The position numbers and the translations under genes are program-made. Positions 14,979 to 28,194 of a DNA stretch of 64,000 nt are shown here, piece by piece. The DNA comes from Serinus canaria. Its lineage: Eukaryota > Chordata > Aves > Passeriformes > Fringillidae. Numbering within the stretch: position 1 is the first letter of the stretch; every line of letters starts with the position of its first letter. A model generated the notes under the pieces. It made no database searches. It saw only the letters and a program-made list of their open reading frames with translations, and had not been told where the DNA came from. The stretch covers positions 19,478,765-19,542,764 of the forward strand of contig NC_066322.1 of assembly GCF_022539315.1 (NCBI RefSeq). Direction: 5' to 3'.

Positions 14979-15080
14979 GTGTGTATATGTATGTATGTAT
15001 GTATATATATGTGTATATATGTGTGTGTATGTGTGTGTATGTATGTATATGTATGTATGTATGTATGTATAGTGTGTGTT
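14979..15080. repeat. compound (TATG)n/(TG)n/(TA)n microsatellite
   Basis: About 100 bp of mixed TATG, TG and TA units. It creates Met/Tyr/Val/Cys-rich frames on one strand and Thr/His/Tyr-rich frames on the other; neither is a gene. Confidence 0.9.
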
Positions 15081-17800
15081 CATATGCACACATCTCATAC
15101 ATCTACATCTGCTGGGTTTTTTTCATTCCTTATGCTTCCAGAATACACCTTGGGCTCTTTAGCTGGAAGTTACATGAACTATTTATGGATAACTTTATGC
15201 TCAATTTCTGCGAATAACTTTTTAGGAATCTGAATCAGCAAATATGTTTCTATTTCTGGTAAAATTGATGGTGCAATCTCACATTTCTTGTTGCATCCAG
15301 AATTTTCATTGAGATCAAATAGATATCACTTAAGGAAAAAAAAATAGCACTGAGACTGACAAGATACAGTTAACTTGTTTTGTTTATGCATATTTCCCTT
15401 AAAGTGTTTGAAAGATTGAGTCTTACTTTTTATTGAGTTCTAACTGAGATTAGAATATCTTTAAAGATGCTTGTATTATTTTGCAGTGAGATGGAATTTT
15501 AATTCACCCTTATCCTAACAAATGAGGGAATAGTGGAGAACTTTTTACTGAAGCCTATCACCCTTTACACAGTAAAGCATCTTCAGTCTGAACTCTTCCT
15601 ACTCCTTCTATTTCTCAGAAATGGCAGCTCTTTTTCAAACTTGTCTTTATGTTTTGGGTTTTTTTTTAAGGAAACCTGATGTCTGTCCTTCTCCCTTCAC
15701 TATTTTGCAGGAATACATTCTATTTCTACATGGGCACTTGAAATATTTACTGTGGTGGGAGGTGACTTCAGATTTGGAAGAAGGAGAAGAGAACAGATGA
15801 CTTCCCTCTCTTTCCATGTGGAAGAGTCTCATAAGAAAAGCAGAAGGGTTGATGGGTCTGTTTGGTGTCTCATTTCAAGGCAGTCACATACAGAATAAAA
15901 TAATTACTTTATTCAGTTCAGCTGTTCAAAATACATTTGTGCTGCTACTAATTAAAATTACTTTGGACTTTTAGGAGCCTAGTGCTGCAGAACACCTTGG
16001 CAACTCCATAGGCCATGGCTCCATGCATTTTCTATCATCCTTGAAAAATGAAAGGTATTCTGCTCTCAAAAAACCAAACCATCAAGAAAACACAATTCCT
16101 TGTGTCATGTCATTAGAAAAATGTTTTCTTCATAGTTATGTAATACTCTTTAAGATATTCTCTACACTCTCTACATCATCTGCCTGTTTTTAGTTTTTAG
16201 AGCCATACTACACAAATACACACATGCTTCTATCAGCAAAACTGAGGACAAAGTGTTAGTAAGTGTGAATGTACAAATTTTCTGAAACAAATCTAAAGAT
16301 TTTAGAGAAACTGTCCATCCTGCCATAGGCACAATTTTGCTATTTTAAACTATCCTGCTGTTTACATTAGTAACAATATGCTCTAAGCCAGAGCTAGAGT
16401 GTATAATTCTGTTGCTCTCTAATTTTGAAAATATTTAAATTGTGCAAAGTAAATATATTATTTCTCTAAGTACAGGTGTTTTTATATTGCATATACACAG
16501 AGATACCCAAAAAGGCAGTGTTGGATCTAAATTTATAACATAGATGACATTATCTGTGTATTTAAGAGACCCTGCATTTGTATGGAATATAGCAGAGTTG
16601 TAAGCTTTGCTGAGTATCTCACTGAATTGAAATAAATAGCTTAGGCTCTTCAGATTCCATTTTTCTGCTCAACAAACTGTCACCAAGGAAGTAGTTTTGC
16701 ACAGTTTATGACATTTTCAAGAGATTTGCAGTTGTGCCCTGAATGCATTCAATTATACTTAGTATCAACCTTCAGAATCACTTTTTACCATTACCAGGAC
16801 AGCTTCAGCACAGAGGAAAGTGCTTTGTTCAGAGATAGTATGCTAATGTCATCTACTTGAACATCTTACCTATTGAAACAGGCCACTCTCTATAGAGGAA
16901 AAAATGCATCAAGTTTATATGAAATATCAGAGGCCCTTTTTCCCCAATTTGCCCAGGCCAGCAGTTAAACTGCAGTGACAGGAGGCTGACAGAGACAGGC
17001 TGAGCCTGGGAAATCTCAGCTGCTGTGAAGCTGTGTAGTAAAGAGAAGCATTACTTGATTTTTGTTTTTAATTTCAAATCATCTCTACTCCTTGAGTGCC
17101 ATCCTATGATTTTTCAATTAAAAAGTATTTCAAGAAGATCATGTGTAATTTAAGGATAAGGCCCAATTGCTACGTGTTTCTGGGAACACAAAGTATGATG
17201 TGTCAGTATTGAGTCTCTAACAAAAAAAATAAAATTAAAAAGACTGTCTACAGAAGTTCACTCTTACATAGACATACTGATGTGCCTAATTAAAGAAGCT
17301 AAATCATGATCATCAGGGTAATGTAAATACTAATAAAGTTAATAGCTTAGCTTCATCTAAATTGGACTGTTCTGGAAAATAACCACTAATTGGTATTGAT
17401 AGGAAATGATGTAATCATGTAATTTTTGCTGACAGCACTATACCCAGCACACAGAAACAGCTTCACTCCATTGCTAGACAAAAGATTCCTGCTGAACTGC
17501 AAATAAGCACAAAGCGTAAATGGTGCCTTTTGCTAAGTGCTAAGCATCAACAATGCAGCCTCAATTAGAGAAAAGTTCGAGTTTTGGCAGCTGTAGCAAA
17601 ACACTGTAAGTGTTGGCAGTGTTTGGAGGCCCAGGTCAGGTCAGCTGGCTGGGGCTGCAGGAACAGACACGTGGCTGGAGCAGCTCTCCTCTGGCAGCCT
17701 GAGCCAGGAGAGCCAGCCTCGAAGATCCTGGTTCTGGAGATTTCCCTCTGTGGGAAAGTTAACACTTTGTTAAGTCTTTACAAGTCTTTGAGTGATGAAG

Positions 17801-17967
17801 TACTGGAATGGTCTGCCTGGGGAGGTGGTGGAGTCCCCATCCCTGGATGTGTTTGAAACAAGACTGGATGTGGCACTCAGTGCCATGGTTTAGTTGAGGT
17901 TGGGGCATGGGCTGGACTCAATGATCTTTAAGGTCTCTTCCAACCTAATGATTCTGTGAATTCTGTG
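17801..17967 (+). mobile_element. CR1 LINE, 3' end fragment
   Basis: It contains the conserved CR1 tail: 'gtctgcctggggaggtggtg', 'gagtccccatccctgga', 'tgtttgaaacaagactgga', 'tggactcaatgatctttaa' and 'ggtctcttccaacctaatg'. It ends in two copies of the octamer ATTCTGTG (17951-17958 and 17960-17967), the hallmark of CR1 3' ends. CR1 inserts are usually truncated at the 5' end, as here. No reverse transcriptase part is present. The subfamily is not determined. Confidence 0.9.
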
Positions 17968-20900
17968 CACCCTGAAAAGCTTCTACATTCTTATTGTTAA
18001 ATCTAAGACAATAAAATTCTGCAAGGCTAGTGTTGGCTGTGCAAGCAATGCAGAAACCCATTAGCTAAGTCAAATGATCTGATAATATCCTGTTCTTTAA
18101 CACTTTTCTCTTACTGAGCACTGAAGCAGAGTAAAGGTTCTAACATCAGTCTCTTACTTTCCCTCATAAAATAGAATATGCTGTTCTGTATTTTGAGAAA
18201 TTATATTAAAATCAGAACACTAAAAACTCAGTTTCTCATATTAAAAACTGCTTTGTCAATTTGTTCTATGTATTACACTTTATATTTATGCCATGATAGA
18301 ACCTTTCTGCATTATGGTGTACCTAAAAATATAAAGATAAAAGTTCAATGGTTTTACTGCAGACTTTAGTATCACCTTAAGAAATGTGTGTATATTTTAA
18401 TTTCTGAGTCATTGGCTTTTATAGGTGTCTGAAAATTCTGTATTACAATTATACAGAATGACTCTTTTAAACAGTTCACCTTTTAGTCATTGATAGAGCC
18501 TAAATGTTTAAACTGACGTTCTGATTTCTACAGCTCCAGCTGCTAATTTTGACTCGATGAGTGTGTGCCTGCTGCAGGTCACCATCACTCCTACAGATGG
18601 ATACCATTAAAATGTTGTTTCTGTGAAGCGAGAACAAGGTATGCAAGACAGGTGATCTTTTGATTTAGCTCTCAGAACAAGATCTTTGCTGATGACAGAG
18701 CAGATGGTCAGCTTTGCTGAACAGGAGAATTAAAATAACTAGATAGATTTTGGCAGATGTTCAAATGATGAACATTCATGCATAGATAAATTTCTCATCT
18801 TTTCTCTCAGTCAGGTTCTACGTGTAAAGGATATTTAGTGCATCATGTATAATGTGTTCTGAAACTTGAAGCACCTCAACACTACATTTTCTGGTATCAT
18901 TACAGTGAAAGAATGATTTAGTTTGCTTTTATCCATCAGAAGACTTAAAGATTGTTAAAATCTTAATTTATTTTCAGATGTTTGCTTTCTGGTTTCTTAC
19001 AGAGGCAAAGTTTCTTACCAGGCAGGATAGTATTTTTGGAATAGGCTATTCATCTTTGGAGTAAAAAGAGGAACAATGCTGGATCTTCCAGCTCTCTACT
19101 CAAGGAAACAGCAGGATGCCAGTAAGTATTATAACTCAGTCCTGAAACTCGTACATAAATACAAATCCTGGTTTTGTGTTTAGCATATTTCCATCAGCAG
19201 GCTACTCACTTTGGGACTTTCCAGGCTGAAGATATCACTTCCACAACCCATCTATCTTGGTTTGTGGTCAGGAAAGTTAAAACAGAATACTTCACCAACG
19301 TGTACAGCTTTGATAAGCTTGAATACGGAGAAAGTTTGTCAGGAATCCTTGGTTTATCAAGAAAAGTTATTTGCCAATAGATTCCCTCCCTAACAATGTG
19401 GTGTCCTTGGACTTTATCTCCAAACCAGAAAATTCTTCATAAGCTCAGTGTCCTGAATGAAAAAGATGGAGTTCATGAGCTCATGTACACCATACAGTGT
19501 TTCACACTGGTGAGATTTGCAAAGGTACCTGTTTAGTAAGTGGCAGATTTTTACAGGAGCTTAAATCCAGAATATTGAAAACTACTGATTTCATAGCAGG
19601 TAGAACAATTCCAAGATGAATGTGAAAGAGCAAAGACTCAGGGAAACCATTGCTCACTTACAGGGCCTTGCTTCACAAATGGAAAGCCCTGGCTCTGGGT
19701 TTCTGTTGGGTAATACTTTCTCAGGGTCACCAAAAGATTGATAACAAGAATATAACAGAATATAAATTCTGATATAAGACTTGCTATTTGAACAGCAAAT
19801 AAGTAGCTTGACATTTTTCCTGAGAGAGAAAAATGCTTTGCCTATCTCTTAATCTGCAGCAGAAGTCACAGCCTCTTTCCTTCAGTGGGAGCATGTAACA
19901 CTAGGTGCTACTCAGCACATGTGAAGAGTCCAGACACCTGCTGAAGGATATGTGTCTGGGACAAACTAATTTAAAAAGTGGGCAATACTTAACAAGGCAG
20001 CCTTTATAATCAGGTGCCTCACAATGACCCTACTGCCCTCCTTTCAGTGGAAGAAGATAAAATTGCATTGTTAAATGACTGTTGAACATTCAGATATATT
20101 ATGACATACAGATACAGGCTTTTTTTTTCTTTCTGTGGATCTTTTATAACTGGGACAATACTTAACCTTCAGCATTTCAGGAATTTTTGCCAATAAATAA
20201 AGATCAAAAAGTTACAAAAAGAAACAAAATTATAAAACATGTCACACCACAAGATGGCAATACTGTTTAAAATATCAAGCTTACTCAACTGAAACAATAG
20301 TGTTGGGAACATCCAGAGCAGATAGATAGTATGCACACCACTTGATTGCAACTATAGTGTGAGATGGATATTTTCAAGGAAGATAATCACAAGTTAGTGA
20401 TATCTGCAGGGTTTGTTTGTTTTAATTTTCCTTTTAAGAAGTACTGTAGAGCAGGTTTTTGTTTCATATTGTGCCTCAGACTCCAGTGGAACAATGTAAC
20501 TGGATTTCAACAGAAAATGTGTAGGGATAACAATGAACATATTGCAATCAATGAACATATTGTGCACTTGTTTTCTCTTTCATGTCCTCACTTTCTGGAG
20601 AAGAGAAATTTGAGGCAAATAAATACTGTCTGGCAGCTATTCTTGTTGATTAGCTATCATGTTAATAATTACAGCCACTTGCAGGCAGCAGAGAGCAGAT
20701 GCAGGAAGCTGCCATGGCTTTGCTTCATCAGTATAAAATGTGCTGCATACAAAAGGTGTCATTCAGAGCAAGCAGATAAAATGATGCTGTATACTCAAGG
20801 GTAAACATCATATTCCCATTTGTGAGGCAATACCTGGCTATGTTATTAAATACTTATTGCTGTTGTCTCTTAAAACAAAACAATCACAGCACAGTGTTTC

Positions 20901-23900
20901 TGCAGCAGCAGCTCAAAGACAGGTGGGGAGCTCCCAACATGGGAATGAGAGCTGGCTGGTGTCACAGCCAGGCACAGGGGGTCCTCACAGGCAGAGAAAC
21001 TCAGGGGCACAAACACACACAAACTTTCACAGTGCTGGGAGGAATGGTGGAGAGCTGTTAAAAAATTCTGTTCCAGGGACACACATAATGATATAACCCC
21101 AGAAAATCTAGTCTTGCCTCTCCACTAGTGGCCAAAGGAGGCCTAGACACACACATGCCTCCAGAATCATGAGGGAAATCACTCTCAGCAGGTCAGCCCT
21201 TGCTGCTTTAGTCTGTGTCAGGCAGCACTGCTGGGAGCTGGCAGTTGGAGCTGCAGAGCTGCTGATTTGCCACACTAATGATTTGTCATGGTGTAGTAGG
21301 AACTTGTTAGTCTGCCCATTGCCATGACAGGCCAACATTTCTATTTCTGTTTGCAGTGGCAGATGTAAATAAGTACATAAATCACTAGTACAGAGCCTAA
21401 TTCAAGGCATGTTTTTCAGCAATGAGAACACAGTGCCCAGTAGTGGTCTATGAAGAGGAATGTTATTATATTTAACTGCAGGGTGTATCTTTTTTCCTTG
21501 ATGTATACTGCAGCATGTAACTTCCATTAACTTTAAAAGGTTATAGACTTTAGGAACATCAAAGTAGAACATACCCTGAGGAAAAAAAAAAGTCTGTCCT
21601 TGGATGCTCACACACAACTGCTATTGACGTTAATTTAAGGGTGCAGTTCTTAGCCCTAGGTATGCCCCTTTCTACTGAATATGGAACTGAGCTCAATTCT
21701 CATGGAAAAGTTTTACAGAATTTCCAGAAAATAACAACTCTTAAGAAAATGTTTTAAACCAAACTGGAACCAGAACTTTATTAGAGATACTGCATTGCAC
21801 AAAACTCCTTTCAAAATAAGCAACAGCAAGTATCTCACCCTGCTTTATTTGTAGGTCTTACTTGTCTCACCTTGAACTGCATAGGCTCACTCTTGCAGAC
21901 AGAATCTTTTCAAGGAGATGATATCAAGTGCCAAGTGAACCCAACTTTTTTATTCATTGCTTGCCTGAACATCCAAGCATTGTGGACAAACAGCTGAGGC
22001 ATGATTTTTAACCTAGATTTTGCTGCATAATTTTCATCAATAGCCATCAATATCTACTCTCTATGGAAGCAAAAGCTTCACATTGATCTCAGTATAACCT
22101 CTCGGTCATAATTCAAGTTTTCCTGAGAAAATGTAACATTTCTCCACGCAGGTATTAAAAATTGAATTTTCTCCTATACCTCCAAGTATTTAGATGTTCA
22201 TACCTAGTTACCTGTTTGTGTGTCCTATGGTGGGGGCTCTGCCTTCATAGGTGAATGGACCAAGAACTCTCTTACCCACCTTCCAACTCAAATTCTCAGC
22301 CTGTATGGAGTGAAGTAGAGGTGAAGGATGTGTGTGCAGCAGGCTGAGAACACACAGCTTTTGGTACCAAGTGTGTGGGGTCCTCAAAAACAACCTGCCA
22401 GGATTTACCATAACAAGCCAAACCTGCTGCAGGTCAGGATGCAAAAGCGTTCACTGAAGCAGTGGAGATCTGGAAGGTCAGAGAAGGAAAGGATTTAGCA
22501 GAACTTTTAGTACTTTCCTGTGCAAACATGGAAACACAGTGTGGACCAGACTGTGCATTCATAGGTGTATCTTCAAAGCAGTACACACACACACAAAAAT
22601 CATAATTGATATTGCTAACTATTTTAGTCACTCTTCATTGTGACATCACCTACCTCTCCTAAAACTTAGAGTCTCTTTGCTGCATATTTTGTAGCATGAC
22701 AGTTTGGAAGAAAGCATAAATAAATAATAAAGTGACCTGTGGGCTAATACGTTCCCTAGCTCAGAGGAATTTTTAAGTATATATTTTTAGATGACATGCC
22801 ATTAAAATAAAAAATTAATAAACAGAAGCAAAAAAAAGGAGCAACATATTTCATTTCAAATTAAATACATCTAGGTAACTTGTCACTTTGCCACACCTTA
22901 TCAGAGGATGACACAAGGAACAGGCTCCAGGACCAAAGGACAGCAGCTGTGCTGTAAGTCACCTTGAATTTGAGCACTGGATCTGCTGTGCCAGAGCACA
23001 AGCCCCACATATCCTGTCCAATATTCTGTCCTTGAAAATGACCAGCATCTATAGAAAGAGCAAGAAAAGGATGTAGGGGATTATGGGATAGCTTCTTTAC
23101 ATGTGAGAAACTGCTCAATTACATAAAATAAAGCACAAAGCACCAAGGTTTACACCTTCACACTTCTTTTCCTATCTTAAAAATAGCCAGATCATTCCTT
23201 CACAATGTTTTCAGGTTAAAGAATCCTTACTACAGCAACAAACATTTTGCTACCATTTTTATTTGCCATTAAAGAGTAATAATGCTGCCACAGAGGCAAG
23301 AAGCACAGGTTTTATTTTTGTGTTTGAGAGGTGGCAGAAAGCACTTGCTAACAGAAGACACTGGCAGAAAATTAGAATAGTGCTATGTCCACAAGACAGT
23401 TCTAGAGTTACAGGAGGTGACACAGACCAGGGTATGGAAGGAGGCATTTAGCAAGCAGCAGCTGCTCCTTGTGAGCTGGTCCTGGAAGGGGAATTGGTTA
23501 CCTTGGGTGTTTTGCCTGCAGGTGCTGTATGAAGGAAACACCCAGTGCTTACACTGAACAGCCCTGAAAGATATGCCAACTTCAGAAGTTTAATTCACAT
23601 TTTCAAAGTGCATAGTCTAGAGAACAATTCAGACAGAGCTCTCTGGGGGCTACTTTTGTGTTTATAAGTATTCAGCTGAATTTCTAAATTGGAAGAACAG
23701 AAGCTTACATTTAGCAGAAAGGTTCTCAAGAGCATCAACCCTCCATCTCAGTGATTTAGCTGGAAAATTTATGGAACTAGAGGAACCTGCTAGGATGGTT
23801 TTACTATCCAGTTTAATAGAATCAAAATTCCATCACTTCATATTTACTCTAAGACAAATAGCTTTAAATATACTTAGCATGTTTAAAGCATCTAAGAGAT

Positions 23901-26900
23901 TTAATATTAGAGTCCTCTTTCTTTTCTTCCTTTAAAAGAAATGTGTTCTATCCTTCTAGGAGAAAGTTTTAGCTGTAGAAATTCACATTAATCACAGTAC
24001 TGATTTGTTCCTGTCCTGCCAGAGATGAGCTCTCAAAGTTTTTCTAGATTTTGCTAGATGACAATCAATCCTAGAAAATTTTCATTAATAGTCTTTGTTT
24101 AACAGAAAACACGTGTGGAAAAAGGCAGTCTATAGGATTATAGAGAGATTTTTTTTTTTCCCCTAAGGCTTAGGACTATTGGTTTATAGGTAGTGGAGAG
24201 GATGGAGTGCCATTGTAACACTGTTTCCTACAGAAAACTGGATTCTTACAACATTTCATTGATGGAATGGCAGTGCAATATCCCTGCATTTGTTTGTTTT
24301 CTCATGCATAGAAAGCATGAGGAGATGCTGCTCACATCATCAAAACAAACTCTCATAGAAATTTTATAAGCCAGCAAAGCACAGATGTTGAAGGCATATG
24401 TTAGATCACTATTATAGTTTATATGCTTAGGAAGACTTTCTCTGCTCAGGTCCTCAAAACTTTCTGTTAGAACTCAAAATGAGCAGGTGAAGCAAGTTAC
24501 AGAGCCTAGCTGCATTAAAGGCCTTTCCCAACGAAAATGCAATTGAATTGCTCGATGATAATGAAAGTATTCATTATTTATGACAGTTTCTTCCAGCTCT
24601 CTCTTTAGTATACTTTCATTTTAATAGGCAAGGCCAAAGTGCAAATCACTAAAGTCAGTTTATGTTAAAACTCCCCGCGTTAGATGAGGATGGAAGGGTC
24701 ACTTGTTTTAAAGATTCTGCAGCTTTTCAGATAAAAAATAATTCAGTGAATGAGTTTTTTACTCTAGGTGCTATTTCATAGGTTAAAGAGGCAATTTTAA
24801 AAAGAAGGTTTTGCTTTCCCATTTAGAATTGTTCTTGTGTATTAGTTCCTATGGATTCAGGCAAACTTAGGATACCCAGCATCAGTTTGGGTGCCAAAAC
24901 TTATCCACTAAATCTGTATTTTTGCGTCTATTATCTAGCAAGCTGCAAACCATTGTTAAAAGCTCATGGTAGCTTGAATTTGGAGACAACAGTACTTTAT
25001 TTTCAGCTGTGTAGCTCTTTAAGGCTCTGATGTCTGACTTACACTTGGACACATATTTTCATTACACCAGTAGTCCATGAAAAGTCCCTGAGTCCCTTTT
25101 TCAGCCAGGGGTCTTTCTGGGACACAGCCAAAACACAATGCAGCTCCTCATTGTTACTATGACACTGCCAACACCAGTAGACTTGGGATAAAATCTCATA
25201 AAGGATTTTTTTCAGCCAACATTTCAGGAAGCTTAGAGCCTTTATAAAATTTAATCAAGCATTTTATTTCACAAGGTGCCATAAAAAGCAAAGCGGCCCA
25301 ATTACGTAGCCCAAGAGCATTACCACTTCCTCTCACCCTGAGAGTGCTTTAAAAAAAATTCCAAACAGTGATGGGACTTCAAATATCTGAATAGAAACAC
25401 CACTTACACATAGAGATGGGAAAGCCCCAGCAGCCCCTCTGTGCACACAGGCACACACACACACTGCGTGAAGCAAGAGACTCTGGGGGACACCAACCCC
25501 ACTGAATAATGATTGTCTTTCCTGCCTCTCACAGGCATAGAATCCAGAATTTGTCTTTCTGCTCAGCAAAGGCAGCTGTGCACACCAACAGCTACAACAT
25601 GTTGGTGGGGGAATGTGTCCTCTCACCAGAGCCTTAACAGGACAAATGAAAAGGTCTTGAGACACTGACTGAGCCTGTGAATTAGATGTGAGTCTACCAA
25701 AGTTTAGTCTGGGCTCCAGGAGGCAATTCTTTCCTGAGAGGTTGGTCAGGCACTGGAATAGGCTTAATTGCAGTTTTGTAGTTTTAGATAATTCCAGACA
25801 AGAAAAATCTAAGGTATATATTCTAATCAATTCCAATCAATGAAAGGCATGATTTGTCTACTCAGCCACTGTCATTCAGCACAGCCACAAATATATTCAA
25901 CATGTGTATCATACTAACTAGAAATCATTCACATATTTTAGTCAATAATACCATACAACTGATACATGCCAACATCACAATATTTATTTCAGGTGATTTA
26001 TCATCAAAAGAAGCTTGAATCTTATAACTGATTATGTGACTTGATTCTTGACTCTAAAGCAGCACAAGAGCACATGAATATTTGCCTGAAATTTTGATGG
26101 GCTGGAGTACATCATTTAAGTATCTTAAAATAAGTTGTGGATGCAATAACTATACTAATCCATCTCTAATTTGCTTCTAATTATGTCTCATACATCTATC
26201 ACCATTCAAGTTGCACCTTGAGGCAGTAGAAATACTATGGAATTCACATGTCCCTTGATGTGCATATTTCTGCTAAAAAGCTATACTAAATTCTGCTTGA
26301 AAATAATTGTTGGTAAGAGTTGTACACCAAACCAATATAATAATTTCACAATGGCCACTCTGAGGTTATGTTCAAAATGCTCTGTTTATATATATTTGTG
26401 CACAGAACATTTGCAGCAGAGAAACTGTGGAAGTACTGGTTCCTTTTGAGACAAGATGAAAATCAATATTTCATTAAGTGTTTGACTCTTCTTTATATCT
26501 CTGTACCTACATGTTGATAGGAAAACAACCATCCTAAAACAAACAAATAAGAAGGAGACAGTGGGGAATATTAATAAATTAAATAATCAACACTTAATCT
26601 AGTATTTCTAATTTTCCAGCTGTGAAGCGCTCCAAACTGAAAAACATGCAGTCTTCAGAGTGAAGGAAGGAAGGACTCAAATTATAGATAAATACAGTTA
26701 AAAATGAATTTCCTATGTTAAGAAGTTGAATGTTTTAAACCAGCTTGAAAAGGCTGATCAAAAATATCTACAATGGAGAAATGCTTTTTCTTTAAATATG
26801 GCCCACTTGAAAGAGATAGTGAGGACTGAGAGACAAAAGGCAAGAAGCTGCAGATTTATTAAATTTAATGTACTGTTCCTGAATTTCTTAATTAGAAGCA

Positions 26901-27804
26901 AAAATGAAATGCACCAGGAACCATATTTCTTCATGGGATAAAGCCAAAATTTGAAAATCTTTCAGGTACAAGTACACATCTGTGAATTTTAGTTATTATA
27001 TGTAAGAAGAGACTGACAATGAATTTTGCCTTGCAGAGTATTGAATTTACATGGATTATATTTCAAAATACATAATTTAAAAAATTCTTATGATGGTTGA
27101 AACTGTATTTAACCTGCTTTTCTCAATTCTTCTTTCTCAAGGTCATTTACACTCACAGACATACACACATATGCACATTTTGTAGCTTAAAGCTAATTTA
27201 CTTTTGTTGATTATTCAGCAGTGGAAGTCATACACTTCTCCCAGTAGCATCATTACAATGAATTAATAGCACTGTTCACAGTTATTTTTATTGGAAAAAA
27301 TGACTTTCAACTATTATGTCTCAGCTGGAGAAATCATACAATATCTTAGGTTATCTTATTCATGCCACATCTTAAAAATAACTTGAGTGCCAACCTTAAT
27401 TGGATGAATATTGTAGGATATATTAAGAGAACATAATTAAACACTTTATTTCTTTAGACATTTTCCAATATGGGTTTAATTAAACTCCCTTTTTCCTTGT
27501 TGGTTATTCTGATCAAGTTTTATGAATCAATCTCGAAGAGAACTAAAGAGGCGACATTTTGTGTCCTGGAGGCCAAATTCTGCATTTATTATTTGTGACA
27601 CTTCTATGATATTCTACCAGAAATTTTAGTGTGTAAGGACAGAGGAATTACGCCTTGGCAAAGAAAAGATAAAGATAAATCAATTTACCTCTCCTGGGGA
27701 CCAAATAAAAAAGACTGAGAATATATTGATTACTGGAGCACAGAGCAAGGCTAAGCACGGGAATGGGCAAGCCAGACACTGCTGTCACCACCACAGCATT
27801 CCAG
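17968..27804. other. intergenic DNA, no gene seen
   Basis: AT-rich sequence with scattered short open frames. None has recognisable domains, plausible splice sites or clear coding composition, including the 146-codon frame at 20364 and the 167-codon minus frame ending at 25333. One AT-rich patch near 24500-24680 has an inverted repeat and homeodomain-type motifs (see findings). Confidence 0.6.
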
Positions 27805-28194
27805 AAGCTCTCCCTGGCTGTGTGTCACCTGCAGGGGAGGGACAGAGCCCTGCACAGCCCTGGGATGCAGGAGCTGTCCCTGGCTGTGTGCCACCTGCAG
27901 GGGAGGGACAGAGCCCTGCACAGCCCTGGGATGCAGGAGCTCTCCCTGGCTGTGTGCCACCTGCAGGGGAGGGACAGAGCCCTGCACAGCCCTGGGATGC
28001 AGGAGCTGTCCCTGGCTGTGTGTCACCTGCAGGGGAGGGACAGAGCCCTGCACAGCCCTGGGATGCAGGAGCTCTCCCTGGCTGTGTGCCACCTGCAGGG
28101 GAGGGACAGAGCCCTGCACAGCCCTGGGATGCAGGAGCTCTCCCTGGCTGTGTGTCACCTGCAGGGGAGGGACAGAGCCCTGCACAGCCCTGGG
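27805..28194. repeat. 66-bp minisatellite, about six copies
   Basis: Units start at 27805, 27871, 27937, 28003, 28069 and 28135. They are nearly identical except for two variable sites: ctCtccc or ctGtccc, and gtgTcac or gtgCcac. The last unit breaks off in 'cctggg'. Because 66 is divisible by three and stops are rare in this GC-rich unit, long frames stay open on both strands. The high similarity means recent expansion or homogenisation. Copy number may vary between individuals. Confidence 0.95.

Larger units (their letters stand above)
9691..17800. other. intergenic DNA downstream of amylase
   Basis: No convincing exon is visible. The part at 10440-10800 is GC-rich but has few CpGs and no clear gene. 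From about 10.9 to 17.5 kb the sequence is AT-rich, with microsatellites and one short local duplication listed separately. No second amylase copy, whole or partial, is seen. Confidence 0.6.

Noticed and set aside
14904..15233. Tyr/Thr/His and Met/Tyr/Val/Cys-rich open frames
   Set aside because: Translations of the compound TATG/TG/TA microsatellite.
25333..25836. 167-codon minus-strand open frame
   Set aside because: No domain, runs across a CA-rich stretch, no splice or promoter support.
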